Part shown: piece by piece, positions 34,278-45,816 of the stretch
How positions within the stretch are numbered: position 1 is the stretch's first letter
Layout of the letters: each line of letters opens with the position of its first letter
Source of the DNA: Nematostella vectensis
Lineage: Eukaryota; Cnidaria; Anthozoa; Actiniaria; Edwardsiidae
Length of the DNA stretch: 64,000 nucleotides
Assembly (NCBI RefSeq): GCF_932526225.1
Contig: NC_064038.1
Span: 9,547,070 to 9,611,069 of the forward strand
Direction of reading: 5' to 3'
The notes under the pieces: model-generated
Told to the model about the DNA's origin: nothing
Database searches by the model: none
What the model saw: the letters and a program-made list of their open reading frames with translations, nothing else
Position numbers and translations under genes: made by a program

Positions 34278-37200
34278 CTACATTACAGCGCATCCTTTCG
34301 CGACTTCTCCCTAAAAAGAAACCAAAAAGCTGCTATTAGTATGGAAGATCGATGCACCGGTTTGGAAGTTCTTTCACAGAGGAAAGTACCATAGGGTCTT
34401 GACACTGAGAATGGTACCACGCAGCCAGCGTCCTCAGTGGTTCCATGTGTGTTAGTCTGTAAGTACTTTCACTGTGAATGGTACCACAGGGCCAGCGTCC
34501 TCAGTGGTTCCATGTGTGTTGGTCTGTAAGTATTGTCACTGAGAATGGTACCACGCAGCCAGCGTCCTCAGTGGTTCCATGTGTGTTGGTCTGTAAGTAT
34601 TGTCACTGAGAATGGTACAACAGGGCCAGCGTCCTCAGTGGTTCTATGTGTGTTAGTCTGTAAGTACTGTAATGTCACTGAGAATGGTACCACATGGCCA
34701 GTGTCCTCAGTGGTTCTATGTGTGTTGGTCTGTAAGTCATGTCACAGAGAATGGTACCACAGGGCCATTGTTCTCAGTGGTTCTATGTGTGTTAGTCTGT
34801 AAGTACTGTCACGGAGGATGGTACCACAGGGCCATTGTTCTCAGTGGTTAGGGATATCTAATCTATATAACGTAAGCATATTTCCACAAAAACCTGAGCA
34901 TCCTACAGCCATATGCAGTAAGATTGGCATACATAATTGTCATGACTCACATCTCTTCGTCCACGTCCACGACGGCCACTATCTATGACATCAGTGCTAT
35001 AGTGCTGGAAAACTTTCTCTTCAAGAAGTGTGGCCATTTCCTAAAAAAAAGAGGTTTTTAGAGGTTTTATATCTACAGATTGGTTTTTTATCTTTTATCA
35101 GGGATGGTCCATATTTTTTATCAACTGTTTTTATGTGACATGACTTTTATTCTGATCATTAATTCTCTGAACAAATTTCATTTAATAAATACAATTAGAT
35201 ATGAATCTACTATAAATAATTATATTACAGCTGTAGCTTGGACTTGCATGTGGAAAATCTCTCAGGGTTGCTTTGAAAGTGTAGCAGTTTCTTGAGATAC
35301 TGTTTGTACTGTTATACTGTGAAAACCCATTTCTGAATAAGGATGAAGCAACAAGATTCTTGACCTTTGCATTTAAAGAGGTCAATAAAATTTGAACATG
35401 CCCTCTATATAATATATGAGATTTGAGGTATGCTACTTAGAATGAAAATACATTGTCACAAGATGGGGTCTTAAGCCCATATGCAGATTCCATCAATCTT
35501 TGATGCATGGACTCCCATTCCTGTTTCTCGTCTGCAAACTGACAGAGACAGACACACACCTCTCCGCCTGCATTCACCAGAGCAGTCCGTGCCTCGTTAC
35601 CACTACCCCAGGATGGCAGCTGCTTGAATACCAGATCGCTGGGAGGCTTGTGGGTTCCACCACCTTGTGCCGACCATACCTTGAGAAACATTAAAATTTA
35701 ATAATTTGTCAGAAAGGACTCTTGCATTTTTGTTTTAACTTTTTTCTGTTATAATGGATTTGCTGGTTCTGCCCCCAAGTCATTTTCCCCAGTTTTCTTG
35801 TTTTTTTTCCCCTCAAAAAACACACAAAAGAAAATTCCAACCATAACTTATTGTCTCCTGGTTATATTTTAGCAAAGTTTTGTAGATGAAAACCTTCTCT
35901 TTCTTTCTTTTGTACACTGTAATCAGTCAAGTATTTTCCTTTGTATGGAGTTTTTACAGTACTGACACTAGGCAACCATCCTCAATCCTTAGTTACCAAT
36001 AACATGACGATTGCCTGATTACTTTCATCATAATACAATACTCCAATAATTCATCAAGGCAGCATCGTTTACATATGACTTATTCAGGGCAGACTGAAAC
36101 ATGTCTAAATAGTTTATTAGACCTTTTAATTGTTGTAATTGCAAAAACAAAGTACTCACCGTAACATGGCTTTGAGATTTGAGAACATATTTTGGAGTGA
36201 ACTTGTAGACACTTGGGTCCTCTGTCCCAACTTGCCTCTGAATTGTCCAACCTCCCAAAGCCTCATCCTATAACAATCACCCAATAACCATAAAAAGTTA
36301 TCACACAAAAGTTATGCATTAGCTTTTAATGACACTGGTGGGTGGTGGTGCTGGTGATATGCTGGTAGTGGTTTTCCTGAGATAACCACCAAGATGTTGT
36401 TGGTGGTAATTATCCCCATGATTTTAGTGCTTATAATTTGAGTAGTGGTTAAGTCGGTGCTTGTGTTGGTAATGTTGAGATTTAGTGTGTTGACAGTGGT
36501 AATCATGTTAGTAGTGGTGATTATGATGATGGTTGTAGTGATAAATTTGGTAAGTTCATATGTAGTTTAAGGGCAATAAAGATGTCATTGAGATAACAGA
36601 GATAATTAGTGGATGGTAATGTCCATGATTACAAAAGTCACTGTTGTCATAATACAGTAGAATACAGTATCTATCAGTGATGGCAATGGCCATGATAAAT
36701 AAAATTCACATGCTCAGATTATCGAGATGGCAAAGTACAGTATCTACCTTCTCTCCACTGTTGTAGATCTTTATATATTTTCCATCTGGGTCAGCCTCTG
36801 TAAATTGAATGGCCCCCTCGGCAGTGGTTGTTGTGGTCATAGTGGACTCTGTCTCCTCTGTCCGTGCCCTTTTATTACCACGCCTTGTTTGACTGACCGA
36901 AGAGGATCCCCCTAGTACTGGTGAAGCTGGTGGGGTAATCTCAAGCCTAAAAAGTACAATTTTATCAGTGAATAGAACCATCTCAATGATTTTTTTTTAA
37001 TTAGAGATTAGATTACAGATCAGATGGAACAAAGATTTTAAAAGGAGTTTGAAGGTAGGTATTGCACCATCAGTTTACCTGATGGTGCTTGTATGTATGT
37101 ATGTATGTATTTTTCCTGGTGGTGCTTTAATGTAGTATGTATTTAACCTGGTCTCTTCACTCTCTAGGAGTTTCCTGTATGCGGTGATTTCCATATCTAA

Positions 37201-40200
37201 GGCCACCTTGACACCCATCAAGTCTTCATAGTCACGCAGGGCATCATCAATGCTTGTACGCAGCTCTGCAATCTCGTTTTCTCTTAGTAAGATTTCATTG
37301 TCATGTTTCTCCTTGTCTTGGGCACGGAGACCTTGGAGATCAGATACACGAGAAACAAGTGCATTGTTCTGGAGAAAAATAATTGTGTAGATATTAGAAC
37401 AATATGTGCGCTCATGAGTCTTGGTGCTATTTTATCTGAATTGACACATGACTATGTGCTACAATAAACCATGAAAAGACTTAAATTTATGCACAGTTGG
37501 ACATTTACAGGAAAGCAAGTTACATCTTTACTTATTATCGTGACTCTGGGGCCAACAATTGTATTGTATTGCTTTTTTTTGTATCATTTAGAAAAAAAAA
37601 TGGATCATAATGTATACAGTGGAAACTGGATTTTATGATACTGGATTTTACGATACTGAATTTTACAAAACAAATCTGTTCTTCTGAGCACATTTTTAAT
37701 CTCAATACAATGATATAACTGATTCTGTCTATCAATATAGAGAGAAAAATCAATGACACTTGACACGTACAGTACAGTTAATCAATTTCTGGACTTGGCA
37801 GATCTTTTTAAATACAGATTACAGTCTTACAAAGACAAACTGAACAGTTCAGTTACAATATTAATATTTTGTAAAAGTTGATTACTAACCCGACATCACT
37901 ACAACAACATTTTCAATGCTTTTTCCTTTATATTGTAAAATTGAGGACTGCTTTGCAACAATACCTCAATTTTACAATACATTTTCTTTCTCCCGAGGCA
38001 TATTGTAAAATCAAGGTTTCACTCTATTATGATTTAGCATTAGAATGGAGCCATTGGATTAAATTTTACAGAGATTCAAGTGGATTAGGTTCATTTTAGA
38101 AATGTGGTTCTTATTTGACATTTTAGTGCCCTTAAAAGATTTGTCACACAAGTTCGCTCTGGTATCTTCATTACCAAGGGCAAAATAATAACAATTATAA
38201 AGACAAGGAACTGACTCCAAGAAACTACCTACCTTAGCCTCCAACTGGTGCACTTGTGAGCTTAGTTCATCTACAGACTTTGAGAGGTTTCTGTTTTCTT
38301 CTCTGAGTTTGGCCAAGGCCTCACTGTCTCTCTCACGCTGAATTCGAAGTTCCTCAAACTATAAAGACAAATCGGAAAGTTATGTATAGTGCATTTAAAA
38401 TAACCTGTGTTTAAATGTATGGAAAAGTCTGTTTTGTAAGTTATGCTAACAAATTACTGTACTGTATGCTGAAAGCCATGCAGAATTTTGATTGAAAAAG
38501 CTTCATTTAACAAAACTAATAACACTAGTAATTTTGATTTGTCTCTTTACAGGAGACTCAAGTGGGGTGTCAACAAACCGCAAACTCATTCCTTCTGTGG
38601 CACATTTAACAAAACAAAGCTTAGCATACCTTGGACGAGTACAGCAGTTCTGTCTCCTCCTTGAAGGACCTGGCGTCACTGTCATAGTCTTCTCTTAGCT
38701 CTTGGAGCTTCTCTGCCATCAAGCCCTCGTACTTATCCTTGTAGTCCGTCTCCACGACGACACGCTTAGTCTCCACTGTCTTGAGCTGGGAACGGATGTC
38801 GGAAAGTTCCTAAAGACAGAACATTAGATTAGTCCAAACATACAAGATATGTGAGTGGCAGCTCAATAATGCTTGGTTAACTTCACCATGGCTTGATTTT
38901 AACAATCTTAGCTTATTTACCCAAGTTCAAAGAGAAATATCAAATTCAGAAGAAACACAAAAGCTTCTCTTGAAAACCAGGTAGTGCTTCTCCAAATCTC
39001 TAGGTTAAGTGGGTAAGTACAAAAATCAATATCTCATTTACACGCTCTAATAAGCTGGTGAAAGTGGATTTTTTTAATGATTCGAATTGGGTTTGAGCAT
39101 AAAATGGCAACATGATTGCCCCTCATTGACACAAACCTTGTCATACATCTGTTTCTTAAAGTTTTGTTCTTCTTGGAGAGACTGACATCTGTTCTCCAAG
39201 TCTACACGCGTCAAGGTCTCCTGCTCAAGTGCATACTTAGCAGCCTTCAATGCATCTTTCAGCTCTTCGCACTCTCCTTGTAACTCCCGTAACACACTCT
39301 CCAGATTCAAGGCTTCCTGGTTCCGCCTGGTCAGTTGGTTTTCCTTGTCATGAAGAAGCTTCCGGACGTCATTCAGCTCCTTTTCAGCTTTCTTCCTTGC
39401 AGCAGCCTCTTTATCGAACCTGAAAACGTATTGTGGAACATATGGTTTCATTTTTGCAGCAGTAACAGTCTACCGTGAGATCCATAGATGCAAAAACCCA
39501 TGGCATATATTCATACAATATTTCCAGGAGGGTAGAAGCATAGAGTACAATAGACAAAACTCTTTTTTTATAAAATGGCAGATATCCTATCATATAATAC
39601 CATTGCTCTTGCCAAATTGCTACTGACTAAAGGAAAATATGTAGAATTTATTTGATTATTCTACTTATCATCTTATCATTCTTGACATTTTGAAATGTTT
39701 TATACTAGGTGTACAGCAAAAGAAAAAATGCAACTTAAAAAAGATAAATAGGAACTAAGCCACAACTAAGCTTTGCAGACGATTAAAGAAAAGCATTTGA
39801 TTTGCCATGATACAGATGAAACTTAGTTAAAGAAATAGGACATGTCATGTCTGATCAAATTTGACATAAACTGGATAGATGTCCATTCATTTAACAATTT
39901 ACATAACCAAAAAAAATAAGTATTCGTGAAAGAGTGTATATTGCTGCATACCACCAGAAATAAGTCACCATAAAAACTGAAATTCCAAGCATAAAATAAC
40001 TATTAATGTATATACTGATGTACGATCATCTTTACAAGATTAAAGTTATAACGAGTAGATATGTTTATTATTAGACAAACAATATATTGACAATATAAAA
40101 ACCCTAGCCACCACCTGTGAAGGTATCCAAAATATATTTATTAACTTCCAAACATTTAGTGAGCACTGCAAATGTATACTTAAAATGCGATGCAAACATC

Positions 40201-40976
40201 GAGTAACTTTTTCATTTACTTAATAAGTACTTATGTGTAAATGTTTCAGCTGCTTTCGCGCTTGGATGCCCTAACCGAAATGAAGCGTATATTTTTTTTA
40301 TTGCAGTGTTCAGAACACGTGCAAGCAAACCAGATGATCGAAAACTTGTAAAACTTTAGAACACAATCGTCTGCCGTATGTGAACACGTGAGAAACATAC
40401 AAGTATAATTTCGAACACATGATCGCTCTACTCATCTCACCATCTCTTGGGGTCTTTCTCCAGACAATGAGCCGATGGCAAGCTAATTAACACATCTTCC
40501 TACTTCTTCATCTTAGATAGATAATCTTAAACTGGAATGCCTTGGTTAAATAACGCTATGCGAATACGACTGATATGAATCGTATGTACTTACTTATTTT
40601 TAAATTCTTGAGCGTCGTTTGAGTTTTTACTGCTCTCAATCTGTTGTTTAGCCTTCTCTTTGGCCGTTTCATCAAGCAGTCTTCTTGCGTCGGCTAGCTC
40701 TGTCTCATATAAGCTTTTCATGGAATCAACCTCTCTTTCTACCGTCTTTCTCGATACAGTTACTTCAGACCTCAGTTTGCTATTTTCTTGTTCGAGGTTT
40801 TTTACGCGATCAATGTATGTAGCCAGTCGATCGTTCAGATGTTGTAGTTCGGCTTTCTCCTGAGCTCGAGTGAATTTCGCCGAACCCGGCGGTGAACTGC
40901 CCATAATTCGAGAAGAAGAAACCGGAGTCTTTGGAGTGGAAGATGAGCTAGCAGGACTTTTGGTCGCTGTTGCCAT
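34278..40976 (-). CDS. Nuclear lamin, 10 exons, 580 aa, C-terminal CAVM
   Basis: Exons (minus): 40594-40976, 39137-39419, 38630-38809, 38233-38358, 37148-37368, 36748-36946, 36160-36267, 35560-35679, 34951-35040, 34278-34310. All phases fit. Lamins polymerise into the lamina under the inner nuclear membrane. Domains: Ser/Pro/Thr-rich head with TP and SP sites (1-35); coiled-coil rod from about 38 ([20 protein letters not shown]) to the terminal motif [17 protein letters not shown] (about 397); nuclear localisation signal RRGNKRAR (419-426); lamin-tail Ig fold (about 445-545: [59 protein letters not shown]); and a farnesylation box CAVM (577-580). The 126-bp and 221-bp exons match the conserved intermediate-filament gene plan. 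The start is the ATG at 40976; upstream codons in frame are not ATG. An alternative terminus is listed separately. Confidence 0.95.
34395..34850. repeat. About 66-bp minisatellite in the last lamin intron
   Basis: Roughly seven copies with landmarks CACTGAGAATGGTACCAC, GGGCCAGCGTCCTCAGTGGT and TCTATGTGTGTTAGTCTGTA. It separates the CIWL-containing exon end from the CAVM exon. Confidence 0.9.
34903..35040 (-). CDS. Alternative, read-through last exon of the lamin gene (ends CIWL)
   Basis: If the donor after RRGRGRRD (34951/34950) is not used, the frame continues 15 codons, [15 protein letters not shown], then a stop at 34903-34905. The resulting protein would be 585 aa with a Cys four residues from the end. 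C-I-W-L has the CaaX layout with Leu in the last place, which in general favours geranylgeranylation, although Trp in the second aliphatic place is unusual. The spliced form ending CAVM is the more likely main product. Whether the longer form exists cannot be told from DNA. Confidence 0.4.
   Translation of the reverse strand, partial: EMATLLEEKVFQHYSTDVIDSGRRGRGRRDVSHDNYVCQSYCIWL
36330..36540. repeat. GGT/GTT-rich low-complexity tract in a lamin intron
   Basis: Runs of GGTGGTGGT, GTAGTGG and TTGGTGG-type triplets between lamin exons 6 and 7, similar in flavour to the array at 145-950 but more degenerate. Confidence 0.6.
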
Positions 40977-41084
40977 TTTAGCCGAATTAAAGCTCTTCTT
41001 CCTAAAAAATAGCTTCACTTCACGGCTTTCAAATGCAAAGAACTCAGTTTTGGCGGTTCTTTTACGGCACGTGGTTGGTTTCAG

Positions 41085-41138
41085 CCAATCAGGTTTTGTG
41101 TACTATCTGGGTTATATTCTAATGCAAATTTTGATTGG
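41085..41138. promoter_or_regulatory. Candidate lamin promoter: octamer between two CCAAT boxes
   Basis: About 110-160 bp upstream of the lamin ATG (minus strand) lie CCAAT (41085-41089), a perfect octamer ATGCAAAT (41122-41129) and ATTGG (41134-41138). CCAAT/ATTGG are NF-Y-type sites and ATGCAAAT is the POU/Oct site. Position and density suggest a TATA-less promoter; this is inference. Confidence 0.45.
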
Positions 41139-42008
41139 TTTGTTTGATGACTGGGCTGATGCGTGACTAGAGGGAAAGGCGTGAACATTTGTATTGCTTG
41201 CGATCCACTGAACTCGCTACCTCAACAAGTACAGATGCGAACGGGTGGTCCCCGCGCGTGTTAACAACAACCAGGCGAGTAAAGCATAAAACCACAGCCC
41301 CACCAACAAACAATGCCCAGTGGTTAAATACAGGAAATCCGGAGGCATGTTTACATAGTGCATAGTAAAATTTGAATGCTTCTGGTTTATGTTGTAATAG
41401 TGAGTTATGTTGGCACCCCGAGTGGGGGTTTCTTCCCATGTCGACCTGATAGAGATGCTCGTCGTAGGGGTCAAAATTGGGCCTAAGGTATTTTTATTCT
41501 GGCTATGCACCTGTAAATGGGGAACCTCACATTGATATGAAGGGGATTATTGGCAACACTTAGCCCCCCCCCCAGGGCCGTAGCAAGGGGTGGGGCACTA
41601 GGGGCATGTGCCCCCCCCCCCTAACATTGGAAAAAAATATAAGGAAATGACCAGAAGGGGCGTGGCTGTGCCTCCCAAATCTTACGTGGCCCGTTATGGC
41701 TCTGTTTATGCTTCATTAGTGGTAGGGCATAACCAGATATCAACTGGTAAATCAAAAATGTTAGCATAGGGAGAGAAAGATAAAAACTTCCCCACCCTTC
41801 CAACTAATAAATTTATGAAAAAAACAATAATAGAGTTTATTATATAATTTATTTATAACTTAAAATAGCTTATGTGTTTAGTATACATTATCTATGCAGT
41901 TCTGCAGTTCAAATTTTTCTATAAACAAGAAAAGTCTCTTGTTGTTTTTCCATATCTAAGCACATCTAGAATAATCTTCAGGAAATCTAACCAACACTTA
42001 TTCATTTT
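41139..42008. other. Intergenic interval lamin to MCEE, with a G/C-run repeat
   Basis: No gene recognised. The piece 41565-41690 (AGGGCCGTAGCAAGGGGTGG, then ATAAGGAAATGACCAGAAGG and GGGGCGTGGCTGTGCC) recurs in variant form at about 59325-59420 and, more diverged, near 42905-43010, so it is an interspersed repeat. Confidence 0.5.
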
Positions 42009-45000
42009 CTATTCTTCCTCTAACTCTACTAAGACTCCTCCACAGTCTTTTGGGTGAAGAAATACCACAGGCTTCCCATGAGCTCCAATCTAAGAATTTA
42101 AAATGTAAATATATATTCAAACATTCAAAACGTATTTAGCAGACAACCTTTAGGTACAATTTGCATTGATGATGTGAAATGTTGGTTGAATAGATGGCAG
42201 GAAAGTTAAAAAGTTGATAATTTGGCAATGTGCAGACACAGGCCTTTGTTGCATTGTGAGAAGGGGGTATTTGCCCATTAGGCAGGCTATTTGAATACTC
42301 CTAGCCTGTACCATTTTCCTATCATTCTATCATGAGAATAAAATAAAATGTTTGTGTAATAGTTTTTGAAAAAGGGAAAGGCACAAAAGGGGGATAGTGG
42401 TTGTAGCATGGGTAGAGGTTGGTGGAAGGTTGAGAAGGGGGTGGGGGGATTGAGGGGATAGTGCTAAGTGGAGTTGGGCTGTACGGGGTAGTGAAGGTGC
42501 AGATGGAAGGCAGATGTTCCTGAGTTGCCACCCTGTTGCTTTTGCTATAATACCCCTAATCCCCTAAATGGGTAAATTCTACCTTTGGTTCAGGGTCCAG
42601 GGATCGCACATTATGAGCCTTAAGATCTTTCACAGCTTCACCAATGTTCTTGACCTGGTAAATAATCAAATGGAATTATCAGGTAATTATTATTTGTATT
42701 GATGAGAGAAATTTATTCTGGGATAAAAGATTCTGTGATAAAACTTAATGTTATAAATACTATGTTTATGCTTTGGTACATTCTCTTGACAAATGATCTT
42801 GAATGGTTTACACTATTCAAAGTCATTAGGATAACATGATGAACATCCCTAGAGAAGTGGTGATTGTTTAAAATAAAGGGATCACAATATTACAATTACA
42901 AATTCAGGGCCATAATGTTTATAGGAGCCAGGGGGGACATTCCCTCCCCCAGTCTCTTTCTAAAATTATAAAGAAATGACTAATAGGAGTGTGATTGCGT
43001 CCCCTCAGTTTTCTTATGTCTTTTGTCTCGTGTTCCCCAACCAGTGATTATGTCGATTTTTATTACAGCCCTGTCATTAACTGGCATATGCAGAACCTTA
43101 CTCTGCTGCTTTTTAATTGTCTTTTTGTTTTTATTGAAGCACTATTTACTTTCTAAAATTACCTCAATACAAACATGATGAATTCCTCCATTTGCATTCT
43201 TCTTTAGAAATCCACTGATAGGACTCTTGTCTCCAAATGGGTGCAGCAGCTGAAAAGAAAAACAAAATGCATTAAAATCAATAGTCACATGATAATAGCA
43301 CATTCCCTTTATCAAGTGTAAACTGTAAGCTGTTGGTTTTGGGATATCATAATTGCAAATGTTTATGTAGATACAGCAGACTATTTGAATCTCTTAAAGA
43401 TAATAGACTGATACTTAAAATGTTGTACAGAAATATCTGCGTAAGTCTTTAAAAATAGTTAATTACACACTCCTCCCTGTAGCCAATGACTCTTGATATT
43501 TTTTAAAGCAACAAAATTCATTGAAACCTTTGAATCGCAGACTTTTCAGCAGGTTATTTTTGAAGTCGCAGTTATATTTTCCTGTGTATTCCTCAACCTC
43601 AGACTCTGTATTTCCCTAGTGTTTACCACTGTCCACCAAAAAATTATGCTGAAATGCATGTACTATTGGTACCTCAATCTTGGTGTTGCCAAGGTTTACA
43701 AATACTGTGGTTACTCCATGTTCAGGAAGGTCCTGTTTTGATCAGAAACAGTCGATACATACATGAAGTTGGATAAAAGGGATTAAAGGGATTGAGTCAC
43801 TATTTTCAATTTTAAATTATCAGACCCCTAGACTTTGAAAAGCTGGAGGTTTTTTTTTTTGGGGGGGGGGGGACTGGGCGGAGGCAGGTTACGGGGGGAG
43901 ACTCTGGCCGAAAGCTGGAGGGTTGGCATCCTTGAATTATGCTATTACAAATGTGTACTGCAAGATACCACTAATGTGTTCTGAAAGATACCACAAATGT
44001 TTACTGGAAGACACCATGAATCTGAAATACTCTACAAATGTGTACTGGCAGGTACCACAGATGTATAACTGAAGGACACATCAAATGTGTACTGAAAGAT
44101 ACCAATAATGCGTCTGAATGTTGTTTTAAAATGTAAACTTAGCAACTTGATATTACCTGAGACTCACTGACTTTTGCACCAAATACAGTTTTGTAAAGAT
44201 GTGTAGCTTTTTCTGTAAAATAACAGGACAACTGGTTATAAATGATCACAAAGATTGCATAATCAGAGATAAGTAATCAGAGATAAGTGTAGAAAAATAA
44301 CAATTTTAAGACCGAAGAAGTTTGAGAGAAAATGGCTGTTAACAGGCTAACATAGATCTAGAATACCAGAAAACAGTGGGCCTCCAATCTGTTTCTCTTC
44401 TTCATTGTCAAGAAAAATGTAACTCTTAGTATGAGTACATAATTAAGTAATAAAAGATGTGAATGACTTTACCTAGATCAGGCACAGCAATGGCCACATG
44501 GTTCAGTCTTCCTATTTGCCAAAGCTTATCATTTGACTCCTGCAGAGTAAAAAGAGGGTGCTGGGATTAAAATAAAAAACAAAAGGGGAGTGGGCTTTTT
44601 TTTTTTAAATCACCCATTTCTTTCAGGTCTAAAAATATTTTCTTTGTTGATATTGCTGGTTCAGACGAATGTCCTGAAAACCAGTTACCGTGAACAACTG
44701 GCTCAACTGAAGAGCCCCCCCTTCCCCCTTCCCTCCCCTCCCACTAAAAAACACCGCTTTTATGATAATGATCACCCATTTCCTTCAGGTCTAAAAATAT
44801 TTTCTTTGTTGATATTGCTGGTTCAGACGAATGTCCTGAAAACCAGTTACCGTGAACAACTGGCTCAACTGAAGAGCCCCCCCTCCCCCCTTCCCCCTTC
44901 CCTCCCCTCCCACTAAAAAACACCGCTTTTATGATAATGACGTTATTATGTAGCACTTATGACAAGAAATAAAACCCCTTATATAACCATTTAGTTCTGT

Positions 45001-45285
45001 GCTTTTAAATAAAGTTAAGATTCAGGCAAATGGACAGTGCATAAAAGTAAAAGGTTAAAATATCTGACTACATCGTACCTTATGATGACAGCTGAGGGCA
45101 GAAGAACACGAAATCGACCTCAAATCCTACAAGATCGGGAATAAAAGCATTAAAATGCACACCAAGACAGGACGATACATAATCAAAGAATCCATTCTCA
45201 CTTTTAGAGGGAGTCTAAACAGGTTAAATCGCGAAGAAATAGGCGATCTGATAATGCGTGCAAAGAAAAGTGCCCTGGAAGCCAT
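42009..45285 (-). CDS. MCEE: Methylmalonyl-CoA epimerase, mitochondrial, 8 exons, 184 aa
   Basis: Exons (minus): 45202-45285, 45079-45126, 44473-44539, 44157-44212, 43673-43732, 43163-43249, 42583-42654, 42009-42089; phases all agree. The enzyme interconverts (R)- and (S)-methylmalonyl-CoA between propionyl-CoA carboxylase and methylmalonyl-CoA mutase. Residues 1-44 form an Arg/Ser-rich, acid-poor presequence (MASRALFFARIIRSPISSRF), as expected for mitochondrial import. The vicinal-oxygen-chelate fold follows: GRLNHVAIAVPDLEKA, LPEHGVTTVFVNLGNTKIEL, GGIHHVCIEV and IGAHGKPVVFLHPKDCGGVL. Metal ligands His58, His130 and Glu180 match human His50, His122 and Glu172. The start at 45285 gives a typical presequence; an in-frame ATG at 45363 is possible but less likely. 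The gene is divergent from CALHM-A, 531 bp apart. Confidence 0.95.
44605..44943. repeat. Tandem duplication of about 165 bp in MCEE intron 2
   Basis: Two near-identical copies (about 44612-44770 and 44771-44943), each with CAGGTCTAAAAATATTTTCT, CGAATGTCCTGAAAACCAGT, a C-run and ACACCGCTTTTATGATAATG. The copies differ mainly in the length of the C-rich run. Confidence 0.85.
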
Positions 45286-45816
45286 CGTTTTCGTTTTACG
45301 AGAACGAACGATGCGCGGAGACTGGAGATGAGAATCTTTATTGCGCCGCCACAGGAGGCCCATCACAAATACCGACCAATGATCGATTTTACTAGTGCAG
45401 GAGGAACAGAGTTTGCTAAGCTAAATTCTTATAATGAACTGAAAATCCTCTATTTTTCAACTCATAACTGTGTCATGAGGGCGGGGGGAAGGGGGGATGC
45501 AGCGTCTCAAAAACCACCTCGGTGAAATCGGGTACAGGGAAGGGGTTGGGGTATGTCCCCCCACCTCCTATCACCTTCCAAAATATGTTGTGGAATATGA
45601 CCCGTAACCCCCCAACCTTTATAAGAAATGGGGTCCCTAAAAAGCACTAATGTTTTGACCTTTTCCCTCGCCTTCAGCCCGGTCACGCAAAGTGGATACA
45701 ATATACGATCATTAGTCACGCATTAGTTCCCATGTGATTCATTCGTGCACATCGCCGGCACAGCCTTCATTCCGTGCATAACCACCCGGCATAAACCGCC
45801 GATATAATTCTTTCAT
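45286..45816. promoter_or_regulatory. Intergenic gap between divergent MCEE and CALHM-A genes
   Basis: 531 bp between two start codons pointing apart, so any core promoters must lie here. Part of it (45478-45660) is a G-run/C-run repeat-like sequence. No TATA box or other clear motif is seen. Confidence 0.4.

Noticed and set aside
34850-34900. Extra lamin exon after CTGTAG reading [14 protein letters not shown]
   Set aside because: It opens in phase but gives no CaaX end, and the acceptor is weaker than that of the CAVM exon.
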